Shown: one piece after another, positions 1 to 8,379 of the stretch
Numbering within the stretch: the stretch's first letter is position 1
Layout: every line of letters starts with the position of its first letter
Assembly (NCBI RefSeq): GCF_014649835.1
Contig: NZ_BMTU01000004.1
Location: 496,001 to 560,000 of the forward strand
Direction: 5' to 3'
DNA from: Streptomyces pilosus
Lineage (GTDB): Bacteria; Actinomycetota; Actinomycetes; Streptomycetales; Streptomycetaceae
Length of the DNA: 64,000 nucleotides
Translations under genes and position numbers: made by a program
Notes under the pieces: model-generated
The model's database searches: none
Told to the model about the DNA's origin: nothing
What the model saw: only the letters and a program-made list of their open reading frames with translations

Positions 1-143
1 GCGAGGCCGCCCCGGTACCGGTTGAGCCCCGCTCTTGGTCACGCGTGTCGTGCTGCGGGCCCCGCTGAGGCCCTGTGTCCGCTCCCTTCGAGAAGAGGCG
101 GCGCTTCCGCGGAGGGGTCGAGCCAGTCACGGCCGACCCCGCC

Positions 144-440
144 TCAGTCGCAGTCGCGGCAGATCGGCTGGCCGTTCTTCTCGCGGGCCAGCTGGCTGCG
201 GTGGTGGACCAGGAAGCAGCTCATGCACGTGAACTCGTCCTGCTGCTTGGGCAGCACCCGGACGGCCAGCTCCTCGTTCGAGAGGTCCGCGCCGGGCAGC
301 TCCAGGCCTTCGGCGGCCTCGAACTCGTCGACGTCCACGGCCGAGGCGGACTTGTCGTTCCGCCGGGCCTTCAGTTCTTCCAGGCTGTCCGAGTCGACGT
401 CGTCGTCGGTCTTGCGTGGAGTGTCGTAGTCGGTGGCCAT
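144..440 (-). CDS. DUF4193 family zinc-ribbon protein
   Basis: 98-residue protein of the actinobacterial DUF4193 family, function unknown. The N-terminal half is acidic and probably disordered (runs such as DDDVDSDSLEE). The C-terminal third holds a treble-clef-like pair of cysteines, CMSC near residue 72 and CRDC at the very end, which should bind one zinc ion. The ATG at 440 is preceded by GGGGGAGAG about five bases upstream, a strong ribosome site. The full length matches the usual size of the family. Family members are soluble and small; a nucleic-acid or RNA-polymerase-associated role is possible but is only inference from the zinc ribbon. Monocistronic, reading leftward. Confidence 0.85.
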   Translation of the reverse strand: MATDYDTPRKTDDDVDSDSLEELKARRNDKSASAVDVDEFEAAEGLELPGADLSNEELAVRVLPKQQDEFTCMSCFLVHHRSQLAREKNGQPICRDCD

Positions 441-834
441 AGTCGCTCTCCCCCTCTGGGTGTATGCGGTGTCTCCAGCGCACGTAACGCGTGAGAGGCC
501 GGACTTGTGCCCGACCTGAGGCGGAGATTTTGCCTCACATCAAGGTCTGTTACTCAATCGACACCCAACCGGACTCCCCATGAGTGATCGGCTTGGATGG
601 CGATGGGGACCGTACACGGTCCGAACGCCGCACATCAAAGGCGCCTCACCGTGTACTTCCCGTGATCAGGGCCCCTGAAAACCGGGACTTTCCCGACCTT
701 CCGGCCCCATACATGATCACGGAGAGTGGATGACCGGGAAAACGCCCCTGTGATCGATCACACATGGGCGCCCCGGACGCGCGTCCTGAAAATTCCGCGC
801 AAAGCGAACACCCCGTTGTGTCGGGGGCATGATC
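441..834. other. Intergenic region upstream of the DUF4193 gene
   Basis: 394 bases with no convincing gene; it lies between the 3' end of cutS and the start of the DUF4193 gene and is less GC-rich than its surroundings. It holds two palindromes: an inverted repeat GGACCGT-AC-ACGGTCC at 607-622 and the perfect 14-mer TGTGATCGATCACA at 749-762, which fits the GTG-N6-CAC pattern of Streptomyces Crp sites. A short CCCCG/CGGGG hairpin at 811-826 may serve as the cutS terminator. Confidence 0.5.
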
Positions 835-2076
835 TCAGATCGGAAGGGTGACGCGCATCACGAGTCCGCCCCCCTCCCGCGGCCGCGCGTAGATGTGTCC
901 GCCGTGCGCCCGGGCGACCGACCGCACGATGGACAGCCCGAGTCCGACGCCCTTGTCGCTGCCCGTCCGCTCGGTGCGCAGCCGGCGGAACGGCTCGAAG
1001 AGGTTGTCGATCTCGTACGCCGGGACCACCGGCCCCGTGTTGGACACGACCAGGACCGCCTGGCCGTGCTGCACCTCGGTGGTGACCTCGACCCAGCCGT
1101 CCTCGGGCACGTTGTAGCGCACGGCGTTCTGCACCAGGTTCAGGGCGATCCGCTCCAGCAGCACGCCGTTGCCCTGGACGACCGCGGGCCGGCGCTCGCC
1201 CCGGATCACCACGTGCCGGCTCTCCGCCTCGGCGTGCACCTGGTCGATGGCCTGGCCGGCCACCTCGGCGAGGTCCACCGGCCCCCGCTCGACGATCTGG
1301 TTGTCGCTGCGGGCGAGCAGCAACAGGCCCTCGACGAGCTGTTCGCTGCGCTCGTTGGTGGCCAGCAGCGTCTTGCCCAGCTGCTGGAGCTCCACCGGGG
1401 CGTCCGGGTCCGACAGGTGCACCTCGAGCAGGGTGCGGTTGATCGCCAGCGGGGTGCGCAGCTCGTGCGAGGCGTTGCCGACGAACCGCTGCTGGGCGGT
1501 GAACGCCCGCTGGAGCCGCTCCAGCATGTCGTCGAAGGTGTCGGCCAGCTCCTTCAACTCGTCGTCCGGGCCGTCCAGCTCGATCCGCCGGGACAGGTCG
1601 GAACCCGCCACCGCGCGGGCGGTGCGGGTGATCCGGCCCAGCGGCGACAGGACCCGGCCGGCCATGGCGTAGCCGAAGGCGAAGGCGATCACCGCGAGCC
1701 CGAGCAGGGCCAGCAGCGAACGGCTGAGCAGGTCGTCCAGGGCGTGCTGGCGCTGCTCGTTGACGCAGCTGTTCAGCGCCCGGTTGAGCTCGTCCGCGGG
1801 CAGCTCGGCGCTGCGCAGGTTGCACACGTCGCTGGAGACCTGGCCCACGAGGATCCGGAAGGGCAGGTCACTGCCCACGTTGAGCGCGTTGGCCGCGAGC
1901 AGGTAGATGATCGACAGCAGCATTATCCCGGCGATCAGGAACATGCCGCCGTAGAGCAGGGTGAGCCTTATCCGGATGGTCGGACGCAGCCAGGGGAAGG
2001 GCGGGACCGGCCTGCGGGGGTCCCAGGTGGGTTTCGGGGGCGCCTGCGGGGTCGCGGGCGTGGGGCTGGAGGCCAC
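835..2076 (-). CDS. cutS: Two-component sensor histidine kinase CutS
   Basis: 413-residue membrane histidine kinase, partner of CutR just upstream. Order: proline-rich cytosolic N-terminus, membrane segment about 38-62, a short extracellular loop with two cysteines (Cys85, Cys104), membrane segment about 118-138, HAMP, dimerisation box NASHELRTPL with phospho-acceptor His204, and a GHKL ATPase with N box (NLVQNAVRYN) and GVGLGLS G2 box. The two extracellular cysteines are the proposed redox/secretion-stress sensing feature of CutS proteins. I placed the start at GTG 2076, six bases from the cutR stop; the longer in-frame ORF would run back into cutR. Translationally coupled operon cutR-cutS. 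Assignment rests on gene order and the cysteine-containing sensor loop. Confidence 0.88.
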   Translation of the reverse strand: MASSPTPATPQAPPKPTWDPRRPVPPFPWLRPTIRIRLTLLYGGMFLIAGIMLLSIIYLLAANALNVGSDLPFRILVGQVSSDVCNLRSAELPADELNRALNSCVNEQRQHALDDLLSRSLLALLGLAVIAFAFGYAMAGRVLSPLGRITRTARAVAGSDLSRRIELDGPDDELKELADTFDDMLERLQRAFTAQQRFVGNASHELRTPLAINRTLLEVHLSDPDAPVELQQLGKTLLATNERSEQLVEGLLLLARSDNQIVERGPVDLAEVAGQAIDQVHAEAESRHVVIRGERRPAVVQGNGVLLERIALNLVQNAVRYNVPEDGWVEVTTEVQHGQAVLVVSNTGPVVPAYEIDNLFEPFRRLRTERTGSDKGVGLGLSIVRSVARAHGGHIYARPREGGGLVMRVTLPI

Positions 2077-2081
2077 GGTGA

Positions 2082-2735
2082 TCAGATCCGGTAGCCCGAG
2101 CCGGGCACGGTCACGATGACCGGCGGCTCGCCCAGCTTGCGGCGCAGGGTCATCACGGTCACCCGCACCACGTTGGTGAACGGGTCGGTGTTCTCGTCCC
2201 ACGCCTTCTCCAGCAGCTGCTCGGCGGAGACCACCGCGCCCTCGCTGCGCATGAGCACTTCCAGCACGGCGAACTCCTTGGGCGCCAGCTGGACCTCCTT
2301 GCCGTCGCGGAAGACCTCGCGGCGGTTGGGGTCGAGCTTGATCCCGGCGCGCTCCAGCACGGGCGGCAGCGGCACGCTGGTGCGCCGCCCGAGGGCGCGC
2401 ACGCGCGCGATCAGCTCGCTGAACGCGAAGGGCTTGGGCAGGTAGTCGTCGGCGCCGATCTCCAGGCCCTCGACCCGGTCGCTGACGTCGCCGGACGCGG
2501 TGAGCATCAGCACGCGCGTGGGCATGCCGAGCTCGACGATCCTGCGGCAGACGTCGTCACCGTGCACGAGCGGGAGGTCGCGGTCGAGGACGACCACGTC
2601 GTAGTCGTTGACTCCGATGCGCTCCAGGGCGGCCGCACCGTCGTACACGACGTCGACGGCCATGGCCTCCCGGCGCAGACCGGTGGCCACCGCATCGGCG
2701 AGCAGCTGCTCGTCCTCGACGACGAGTACGCGCAC
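2082..2735 (-). CDS. cutR: Response regulator CutR, OmpR/PhoB family
   Basis: 217-residue response regulator. A receiver domain (about 1-118) carries the acidic pocket ED (7-8), phospho-acceptor Asp51 in VVVLDRDLP and the conserved lysine in LPKPF. A winged-helix OmpR DNA-binding domain follows (about 125-217, ending in VTVPGSGYRI). Starts at GTG 2735 with AAGGA eight bases upstream. First gene of the cutR-cutS operon. In Streptomyces CutRS is linked to secretion stress and control of HtrA-like proteases and of antibiotic production on glucose (family knowledge). Tandem GTAAGNC half-sites about 100 bp upstream (2836-2853) look like its own binding site. Confidence 0.9.
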   Translation of the reverse strand: MRVLVVEDEQLLADAVATGLRREAMAVDVVYDGAAALERIGVNDYDVVVLDRDLPLVHGDDVCRRIVELGMPTRVLMLTASGDVSDRVEGLEIGADDYLPKPFAFSELIARVRALGRRTSVPLPPVLERAGIKLDPNRREVFRDGKEVQLAPKEFAVLEVLMRSEGAVVSAEQLLEKAWDENTDPFTNVVRVTVMTLRRKLGEPPVIVTVPGSGYRI

Positions 2736-3181
2736 GTCGCTTGTCCTTCCTCATGTCCCGCGCCCGCGCAGCGCCTCGGGGCGCACGCGGGCGGGGATGC
2801 TGGTGGGTGTTGCCACCATCCTGCCCTTTTCGGCCGTAAGTCGGCTGTAAGACGGCGGGGCGGCCGGTGACCGCCGGCCCCGGGGCCGGGGAACGTACGG
2901 GCGAACGGCGCGGGAATACGCAATTTTTCTCGCGTGCTGAGGTTTCCACGGAAGAGAGCGTGGGGAGGACGGGTTTACATCCCGCGATCACGCTCCGCAT
3001 GTACCGCACCACCATGTGGTGCCACGCGGTCCGCTTCCGCAGAGCGGGCGTGGATGTCCGGCACCGTCGCCGCCCGGCCGGGGTGGCGGTGGGCATCCGC
3101 TCCGGACGTGATCGTCCAGTCCTTCCCGACCGGCACACCCCCGTGCCACCGACCCACCGACCCAGGACGAGGGGGCGCAGC
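2736..3181. other. Divergent intergenic region, cutR and small-protein gene
   Basis: 446 bases between two divergently read genes. Apart from the tandem half-sites at 2836-2853 and the ribosome sites of the flanking genes I see no gene or RNA structure. The open frames that cross it have no family resemblance. Confidence 0.5.
2836..2853 (-). promoter_or_regulatory. Putative CutR binding site (direct repeat)
   Basis: Two copies of GTAAG(T/A)C with an 11-base period (GTAAGTC at 2836-2842, GTAAGAC at 2847-2853). Head-to-tail half-sites one helical turn apart are the usual target of OmpR-family regulators, and the site lies about 100 bp upstream of cutR. Autoregulation is inferred. Confidence 0.45.
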
Positions 3182-3355
3182 ATGGACGCATTCACCGCAG
3201 GACTTCTGCAGCGCATAAGGGCGACCGAGTCCGACCTGACGCGGGCGCGCGACGAGGGCGACGACTTCCTCGTCGACGTGGAGCAGGGCGAACTCGACGA
3301 CCTGCGTCGCCTCGCCGCCGAACACGGCGTGGAGGTCGGCGCGTACAGCGTCTGA
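3182..3355 (+). CDS. Small conserved hypothetical protein (57 aa)
   Basis: 57-residue acidic protein beginning MDAFTAGLLQRIRATESDL and ending in GVEVGAYSV. It looks like two helices: the first amphipathic, the second acidic and Leu-rich, with no cysteines or membrane segment. ATG 3182 has GAGGGG about ten bases upstream. Strong third-position GC bias and a perfect terminator directly after the stop support a real gene. Similar short proteins next to cutRS occur in other streptomycetes as far as I recall. Function unknown. Confidence 0.65.
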   Translation: MDAFTAGLLQRIRATESDLTRARDEGDDFLVDVEQGELDDLRRLAAEHGVEVGAYSV

Positions 3356-3371
3356 CCGGTCCACAGGCGGG

Positions 3372-3404
3372 ACGGGCCCCGGCGAATCCAGCGCCGGGGC
3401 CCGT
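3372..3404. terminator. Bidirectional hairpin terminator
   Basis: Perfect 13-bp stem (ACGGGCCCCGGCG at 3372-3384 with its complement at 3392-3404) and a 7-base loop, between the convergent 57-residue gene and the inositol phosphatase gene. Confidence 0.75.
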
Positions 3405-3413
3405 TCGCGTCGC

Positions 3414-4262
3414 TCAGGCGCCCCGCGGGTGCGGGGAGGGTCCGTCCCCGTCGTGCCAGGCGCCGAAGTCCTCCAGGAGCCGCTGGAGGGGCTCGAAGAC
3501 GCCCGGGGAGGCGGCGACGGCCAGCTCGTAGGAGGGCCTCTGCCCGGGGCGGCCTCCGGTCAGCGCGCCCGCCTCGCGGGCGATGAGGTCGCCGGCGGCG
3601 AGGTCCCAGGGGTGCAGTCCGCGTTCGAAGTAGCCGTCGAGCCGTCCCGCCGCGACGTCGCACAGGTCGATCGCGGCCGAGCCGCCGCGCCGGATGTCCC
3701 GCAGCAGCGGGATCAGCCGCCGTGCCACGTCGGCCTGATGGGTGCGGACCTCGGTGACGTAGTTGAACCCGGTCGACACCAGGGCCTGGTCCAGGGGCGG
3801 CGAGGGCCGGCAGGTCAGCCGGCGCTCGCCCGCCCAGGCGCCGGTGGCGTACGCGCCGCCGCCGCGCACCGCGTGGTACGCCTCGCCGCGCATGGGGGCC
3901 ACCACGGCCCCGGCCACCGTCTCGCCGTCCTGCTCGGCGGCGATGGACACGGACCAGCTGGGCAGGCCGTAGAGGTAGTTCACCGTGCCGTCGAGGGGGT
4001 CGATCACCCAGCGGATGCCGCTGCTGCCCTCGGTGGAGGCGCCCTCCTCACCGAGGAAGCCGTCCTCCGGGCGGCGTTCGGCGATCGTCGTGGTGATCAG
4101 TTTCTCCGCGGCGATGTCCATCTCGGTGACGACGTCGATCGGGCTGGACTTGGTCGCCGCGACCGCGAGGTCGGCCGGGCGGCCGTCGCGCAGCAGCTCG
4201 CCTGCGCGGCGGGCCGCTTCCCGGGCCAGCCACAGCAGTTCCGCGTGCAGGGGGTCGGTCAC
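3414..4262 (-). CDS. Inositol monophosphatase family protein
   Basis: 282-residue Mg-dependent, Li-sensitive sugar-phosphatase fold protein. Motif A is DPLDGTVNYLYG (about 85-96); the upstream metal ligand Glu is in FLGEEGAS; motif B is WDLAAGDLIAREAGA near residue 225. It probably hydrolyses inositol-1-phosphate or a related phosphate (histidinol-phosphate and NADP phosphatases share the fold, so substrate is open). GTG 4262 is chosen because GAGGAG lies five bases upstream and because this start falls nine bases after the ferrochelatase stop, indicating an operon with it. Length is normal for the family. Confidence 0.88.
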   Translation of the reverse strand: MTDPLHAELLWLAREAARRAGELLRDGRPADLAVAATKSSPIDVVTEMDIAAEKLITTTIAERRPEDGFLGEEGASTEGSSGIRWVIDPLDGTVNYLYGLPSWSVSIAAEQDGETVAGAVVAPMRGEAYHAVRGGGAYATGAWAGERRLTCRPSPPLDQALVSTGFNYVTEVRTHQADVARRLIPLLRDIRRGGSAAIDLCDVAAGRLDGYFERGLHPWDLAAGDLIAREAGALTGGRPGQRPSYELAVAASPGVFEPLQRLLEDFGAWHDGDGPSPHPRGA

Positions 4263-4270
4263 GGGACTCC

Positions 4271-5398
4271 TCACGCGTAGGGGCTGTCGGCGCCCGCCGC
4301 GGCGGGGCGCGGGGCGCGGGCCGGGCAGCAGCCGACGGGGCAGAGGTTGTGGCTCGCGCCCAGGGCTCCCAGGGCGCACGGGGTGACGTCCTGCCCGCGC
4401 TCGGTCCGCGCGCGCTCCACCACCAGCTCGCGGATCGCGGCGGCGAAGCGCGGGTCGGCGCCGACGGTCGCCGAGCGGCGCACCGGCAGGCCCAGCTCCT
4501 GCGCCTTGGCGGTGGCCTCGGTGTCGAGGTCGTAGAGGACCTCCATGTGGTCGGAGACGAAGCCGATGGGGGCCATCACCACGGCCGGCGCCCCGGCCGC
4601 GTGCCGCTCCTCGAGGTGGTCGCAGATGTCGGGCTCCAGCCAGGGGATGTGCGGGGCGCCCGAGCGGGACTGGTAGACGAGCTGCCAGGGGTGGTCGACG
4701 CCGGTGCGCTCCCGGACGGCGTCGGCGATCAGCCGGGCCACGTCCAGGTGCTGGGCGACGTAGGCCCCGCCGTCCCCGTGCTCCTCGACGGGGCCGGAGG
4801 TGTCGGCGGCGGTATCGGGGATGGAGTGGGTGCAGAAGGCGATGTGCGCGCCGTCCCGGACGTCCTCGGGGAGGTCGGCGAGCGAGCGGAGCACCCCGTC
4901 GACCATGGGTTCGACGAAGCCGGGGTGGTTGAAGTAGTGCCGCAGCTTGTCGACCTGCGGCAGCTGGAGGCCCTCCGCCTCCAGGGCGGCGAGGGAGTCG
5001 GCGAGGTTTTCGCGGTACTGGCGGCAGCCGGAGTACGAGGCGTAGGCGCTGGTGGCGAGGACCAGGATGCGGCGGCGGCCGTCCCGGACCATCTCCCGCA
5101 GGGTGTCGGTGAGGTAGGGCGCCCAGTTGCGGTTGCCCCAGTAGACGGGCAGGTCCAGGCAGTGGCCGGCGAAGTCCTTCCGCAGCGCGTCCAGCAGGGC
5201 GCGGTTCTGGTCGTTGATGGGGCTGACCCCGCCGAAGAGGAAGTAGTGCTGCCCGACTTCCTTGAGGCGTTCCTTCGGGATACCGCGCCCGCGGGTCACG
5301 TTCTCCAGGAACGGGACCACGTCGTCCGGGCCTTCGGGCCCGCCGAAGGAGAGCAGGAGCAGGGCGTCGTAGGGGCTGGCATCGAGCACGTCAGGCAT
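4271..5398 (-). CDS. hemH: Ferrochelatase (probably coproporphyrin ferrochelatase, CpfC type)
   Basis: 375-residue heme-synthesis enzyme inserting ferrous iron into a porphyrin. Hallmarks: N-terminal [14 protein letters not shown], the catalytic-histidine motif CTHSIPDTA near residue 190, and the YQSRSG/PWL segment. Actinobacteria normally make coproheme first, so coproporphyrin III is the likely substrate. The C-terminal stretch C-x10-C-x3-CC ([18 protein letters not shown]), with the earlier cysteine before THSIP, matches the cysteines that hold a [2Fe-2S] cluster in actinobacterial ferrochelatases. Start ATG 5398. First gene of a pair with the inositol phosphatase, divergent from an MFS gene. 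Confidence 0.93.
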   Translation of the reverse strand: MPDVLDASPYDALLLLSFGGPEGPDDVVPFLENVTRGRGIPKERLKEVGQHYFLFGGVSPINDQNRALLDALRKDFAGHCLDLPVYWGNRNWAPYLTDTLREMVRDGRRRILVLATSAYASYSGCRQYRENLADSLAALEAEGLQLPQVDKLRHYFNHPGFVEPMVDGVLRSLADLPEDVRDGAHIAFCTHSIPDTAADTSGPVEEHGDGGAYVAQHLDVARLIADAVRERTGVDHPWQLVYQSRSGAPHIPWLEPDICDHLEERHAAGAPAVVMAPIGFVSDHMEVLYDLDTEATAKAQELGLPVRRSATVGADPRFAAAIRELVVERARTERGQDVTPCALGALGASHNLCPVGCCPARAPRPAAAGADSPYA

Positions 5399-5546
5399 GC
5401 CTCGATCCTGCCACCTGGTGCCGGCCGCCGGGACGGGGCGGGGGGTGGCGGCGTGCGCGCAGCGGAATTCGGTGGTGCATCGGAGTGACCCCGGCAGTAA
5501 TCTGTACCGACCGTGGTCGCACCTTACTGAGCCTTCCGGAGCCTTC

Positions 5547-6785
5547 GTGCCCAGCCCCTATCGCGCCCTGTTCGCCGCCCCCGGCAGCAAGGCCTTCTCC
5601 GCCGCGGGGTTCCTCGGCCGGATGCCGCTGTCCATGATGGGCATCGGCGTGGTGACGATGATCTCCCAGCTCACCGGGCGGTACGGGCTGGCGGGCGCCC
5701 TGTCGGCCACGATCGCGCTCTCGGCGGCGGTGGCGGGCCCGCAGGTCTCGCGTCTGGTGGACCAGTACGGGCAGCGGCGGGTGCTGCGCCCGGCGACCCT
5801 GGTCTCGCTGACCGCGGCGGCGCTGCTGCTGTGCGCCGCGCACTTCGCGTGGCCGGAATGGGTGCTGTTCGTCGCGTGTGTCGGCATCGGCTGCGTGCCG
5901 AGCGTCGGCGCGATGATCCGGTCCCGCTGGGCCGCCGTGTACCGGGGCACCCCGAAGCTGCACACCGCGTACTCGTTCGAGTCCGTGGTCGACGAGATCT
6001 GCTTCATCTTCGGGCCGATCGTCTCCATCGGGCTGTCCACGGCCTGGTTCCCGGAGGCCGGTCCGCTGCTCGCGGCCTGCTTCCTGGCGGTCGGCGTCTT
6101 CTGGCTGACCTCGCAGCGCGCCACGGAGCCTGAGCCGCATCCGCGCGAAAACCGGGGCGGCGGCACGGCGCTGCGGTCCGGAGGGCTCCAGGTCCTGGTC
6201 GTGACGTTCGTGGCGACGGGGACGATCTTCGGCGCGGTGGACGTGGTCACCGTGGCCTTCGCCGAGGAGCAGGGGAACAAGACCGCGGCCAGCGTGGTCC
6301 TCGCCGTGTACGCGCTGGGCTCGTGCGTGGCGGGGCTGGTCTTCGGGCTGCTGCACTTCGCGGGGGCGCCGGAACGCCGGTGGCTGCTCGGCGTCTGCGC
6401 CATGGCCGTGAGTATGATCCCACTCCTACTGGTCGGAAACTTGCCGTTTCTGGCCGTGGCGCTGTTCGTAGCGGGACTGTCCATCGCTCCGACGATGATC
6501 ACGACGATGTCCCTCATCGAAGAGCACGTACCACGCGCGCAGCTCACCGAGGGCATGACCTGGGTGAGCACCGGGCTCGCGGTCGGGGTCGCGGCGGGCT
6601 CCGCCGCGGCCGGCTGGGTGATCGACGCTGCCGGGGCGCGTGCCGGGTACGGGGTTCCGGCAGTGGCCGGGGCCGTCGCGGTCGCGGTCGGTTTCCTCGG
6701 TTACCGCCGGCTCAAGCGGCCGGCTCCGGGTCGGGGAGGCTCCGTTGGGCAGCACAGCGAGCGCGAGGAACGGCACATGGCGTAA
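5547..6785 (+). CDS. MFS transporter
   Basis: 412-residue major facilitator with about 12 hydrophobic segments and the loop motif [16 protein letters not shown] between segments 2 and 3. The middle loop contains an arginine- and glutamate-rich stretch (residues about 190-210). No substrate can be read from sequence. GTG 5547 is preceded by CCGGAG. Its last 41 bases overlap the start of the FAD-linked oxidase gene, so the two are translationally coupled; a role in moving a sugar or polyol acid is a guess from that context. Divergent from hemH. Confidence 0.85.
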   Translation: MPSPYRALFAAPGSKAFSAAGFLGRMPLSMMGIGVVTMISQLTGRYGLAGALSATIALSAAVAGPQVSRLVDQYGQRRVLRPATLVSLTAAALLLCAAHFAWPEWVLFVACVGIGCVPSVGAMIRSRWAAVYRGTPKLHTAYSFESVVDEICFIFGPIVSIGLSTAWFPEAGPLLAACFLAVGVFWLTSQRATEPEPHPRENRGGGTALRSGGLQVLVVTFVATGTIFGAVDVVTVAFAEEQGNKTAASVVLAVYALGSCVAGLVFGLLHFAGAPERRWLLGVCAMAVSMIPLLLVGNLPFLAVALFVAGLSIAPTMITTMSLIEEHVPRAQLTEGMTWVSTGLAVGVAAGSAAAGWVIDAAGARAGYGVPAVAGAVAVAVGFLGYRRLKRPAPGRGGSVGQHSEREERHMA

Positions 6786-8064
6786 CTGGGGAGGCACCGT
6801 CTCCGCCCGCCCCGCGCGGGAGGCGTCGCCGGCCTCGGTCGAGGAGCTGGCCGCCGTGGTGCGCCGGGCCGCCGAGGACGGGCTGCCGGTGAAGGCGGTC
6901 GGCAGCGGGCACTCCTTCACGTCCATAGCCGCCACCGACGGGGTGCTGATCCGGCCCGACCTGCTGACGGGCATCCGTGACATCGACCGGGAGGCCGGCA
7001 CGGTCACGGTCGAGGCCGGAACCCCGCTCCGGAGGCTCAACGTGGCCCTCGCGCGCGAGGGCCTGTCGCTGACCAACATGGGCGACATCATGGAGCAGAC
7101 GGTTTCCGGGGCCACCAGCACCGGCACGCACGGCACGGGCCGCGACTCCGCCTCCATCGCCGCGCAGATCCGGGGCCTGGAACTGGTCACGGCCGACGGT
7201 TCGGTGCTCACCTGCTCCGAGAAGGAGAACCCGGACGTCTTCGCGGCCGCGCGGATCGGCCTCGGCGCGCTCGGCGTCGTCACCGCGGTCACCTTCGCCG
7301 TGGAGCCGGTGTTCCTGCTGACGGCCCGCGAGGAGCCGATGCCCTTCGACCGGGTCTGCGCCGAGTTCGACCAACTGCACGCCGAGAACGAACACTTCGA
7401 GTTCTACTGGTTTCCGCACACCGGCAGCACCAACACCAAGCGGAACAACCGCAGCGCGGGCCCGGAGCGGCCGGTGCCGCAGCTCAAGGGCTGGATCGAG
7501 GACGAGTTCCTCTCCAACGGGGTCTTCCAGGTGGCCAACTGGGTCGGCCGGGCGGTGCCCGCGAGCATTCCGGCCATCGCGCAGATCTCCAGCAAGGCAC
7601 TGTCCGCGCGGACCTACACCGACATTCCCTACAAGGTGTTCACCTCGCCGCGCCGAGTGCGCTTCGTGGAGATGGAATACGCCGTCCCGCGTGAGGCCCT
7701 GGTGGAGACACTGCGCGAATTGAAGGCCATGATCGACCGCTCGCGGCTGCGGGTCAGCTTCCCGGTCGAGGTGCGCACCGCGCCGTCCGACGACATCACG
7801 CTGTCCACGGCCTCCGGCCGGGACAGCGCGTACATCGCCGTCCACATGTTCAAGGGCACCCCCTATCAGAGGTATTTCACCGCCGCCGAGCGCCTCTTCA
7901 CCGCCCATGAGGGCCGGCCGCACTGGGGGAAGATCCACACGCGGGACGCCGAGTACTTCTCCCGGGTGTATCCGCGCTTCGCCGAATTCACGGCTCTCCG
8001 GGACCGGCTGGATCCGGAACGCCGGTTCCGCAATGACTACTTGCGGAGGATCCTGGGGACATAG
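6745..8064 (+). CDS. FAD-linked D-arabinono-1,4-lactone oxidase family protein
   Basis: 439-residue VAO-type flavoenzyme. The PP-loop segment VKAVGSGHSFTSIAATDGV contains the histidine that binds FAD covalently in AldO and gulonolactone oxidases. A second FAD segment reads TVSGATSTGTHGTG. The C-terminal ALO domain ends with HWGK, ERRFRNDYLRRILG, typical of alditol/lactone oxidases. Expected to oxidise a polyol or aldonolactone with O2; the exact substrate is unknown. I chose TTG 6745 because GGGGAGG lies five bases upstream and the encoded GTWRNW motif opens the conserved domain. It overlaps the upstream MFS gene by 41 bases in another frame. Confidence 0.9.
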   Translation: MGSTASARNGTWRNWGGTVSARPAREASPASVEELAAVVRRAAEDGLPVKAVGSGHSFTSIAATDGVLIRPDLLTGIRDIDREAGTVTVEAGTPLRRLNVALAREGLSLTNMGDIMEQTVSGATSTGTHGTGRDSASIAAQIRGLELVTADGSVLTCSEKENPDVFAAARIGLGALGVVTAVTFAVEPVFLLTAREEPMPFDRVCAEFDQLHAENEHFEFYWFPHTGSTNTKRNNRSAGPERPVPQLKGWIEDEFLSNGVFQVANWVGRAVPASIPAIAQISSKALSARTYTDIPYKVFTSPRRVRFVEMEYAVPREALVETLRELKAMIDRSRLRVSFPVEVRTAPSDDITLSTASGRDSAYIAVHMFKGTPYQRYFTAAERLFTAHEGRPHWGKIHTRDAEYFSRVYPRFAEFTALRDRLDPERRFRNDYLRRILGT

Positions 8065-8379
8065 AGGATGCGTTGGGCGGCGCGCCAATCCACGCACGTG
8101 GCCCATATGGAGTACTGTTGCGAGCCCTGGGTCCGGTCTCCCGTCAGGGTGCCTGGGACCTTTGAGGACCGCCGGGAGGGGGGCTTGTTGCACAGGGTGA
8201 CGCGTTTGGTCACTTAGCGTTGCGAATAGGTAACCGTGCCATAACGGCGATCCAGGGCCCGCGCCCGACACGCCGGGCAACTCGGCAAGGTTGTGGCAGG
8301 CTGCACCCGGGCAGGCCACACTCGACTAGCGGAAGCAGCGACGCACGTGACGTCGGCAGGCACCACCCGGGAGGTCCCC
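8065..8379. other. Intergenic region upstream of sepH
   Basis: 315 bases without a credible gene. It should carry the sepH promoter; the AT-richer part is around 8205-8245, but I cannot name a -35/-10 pair with confidence. No strong hairpin is visible after the oxidase gene. Confidence 0.4.
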
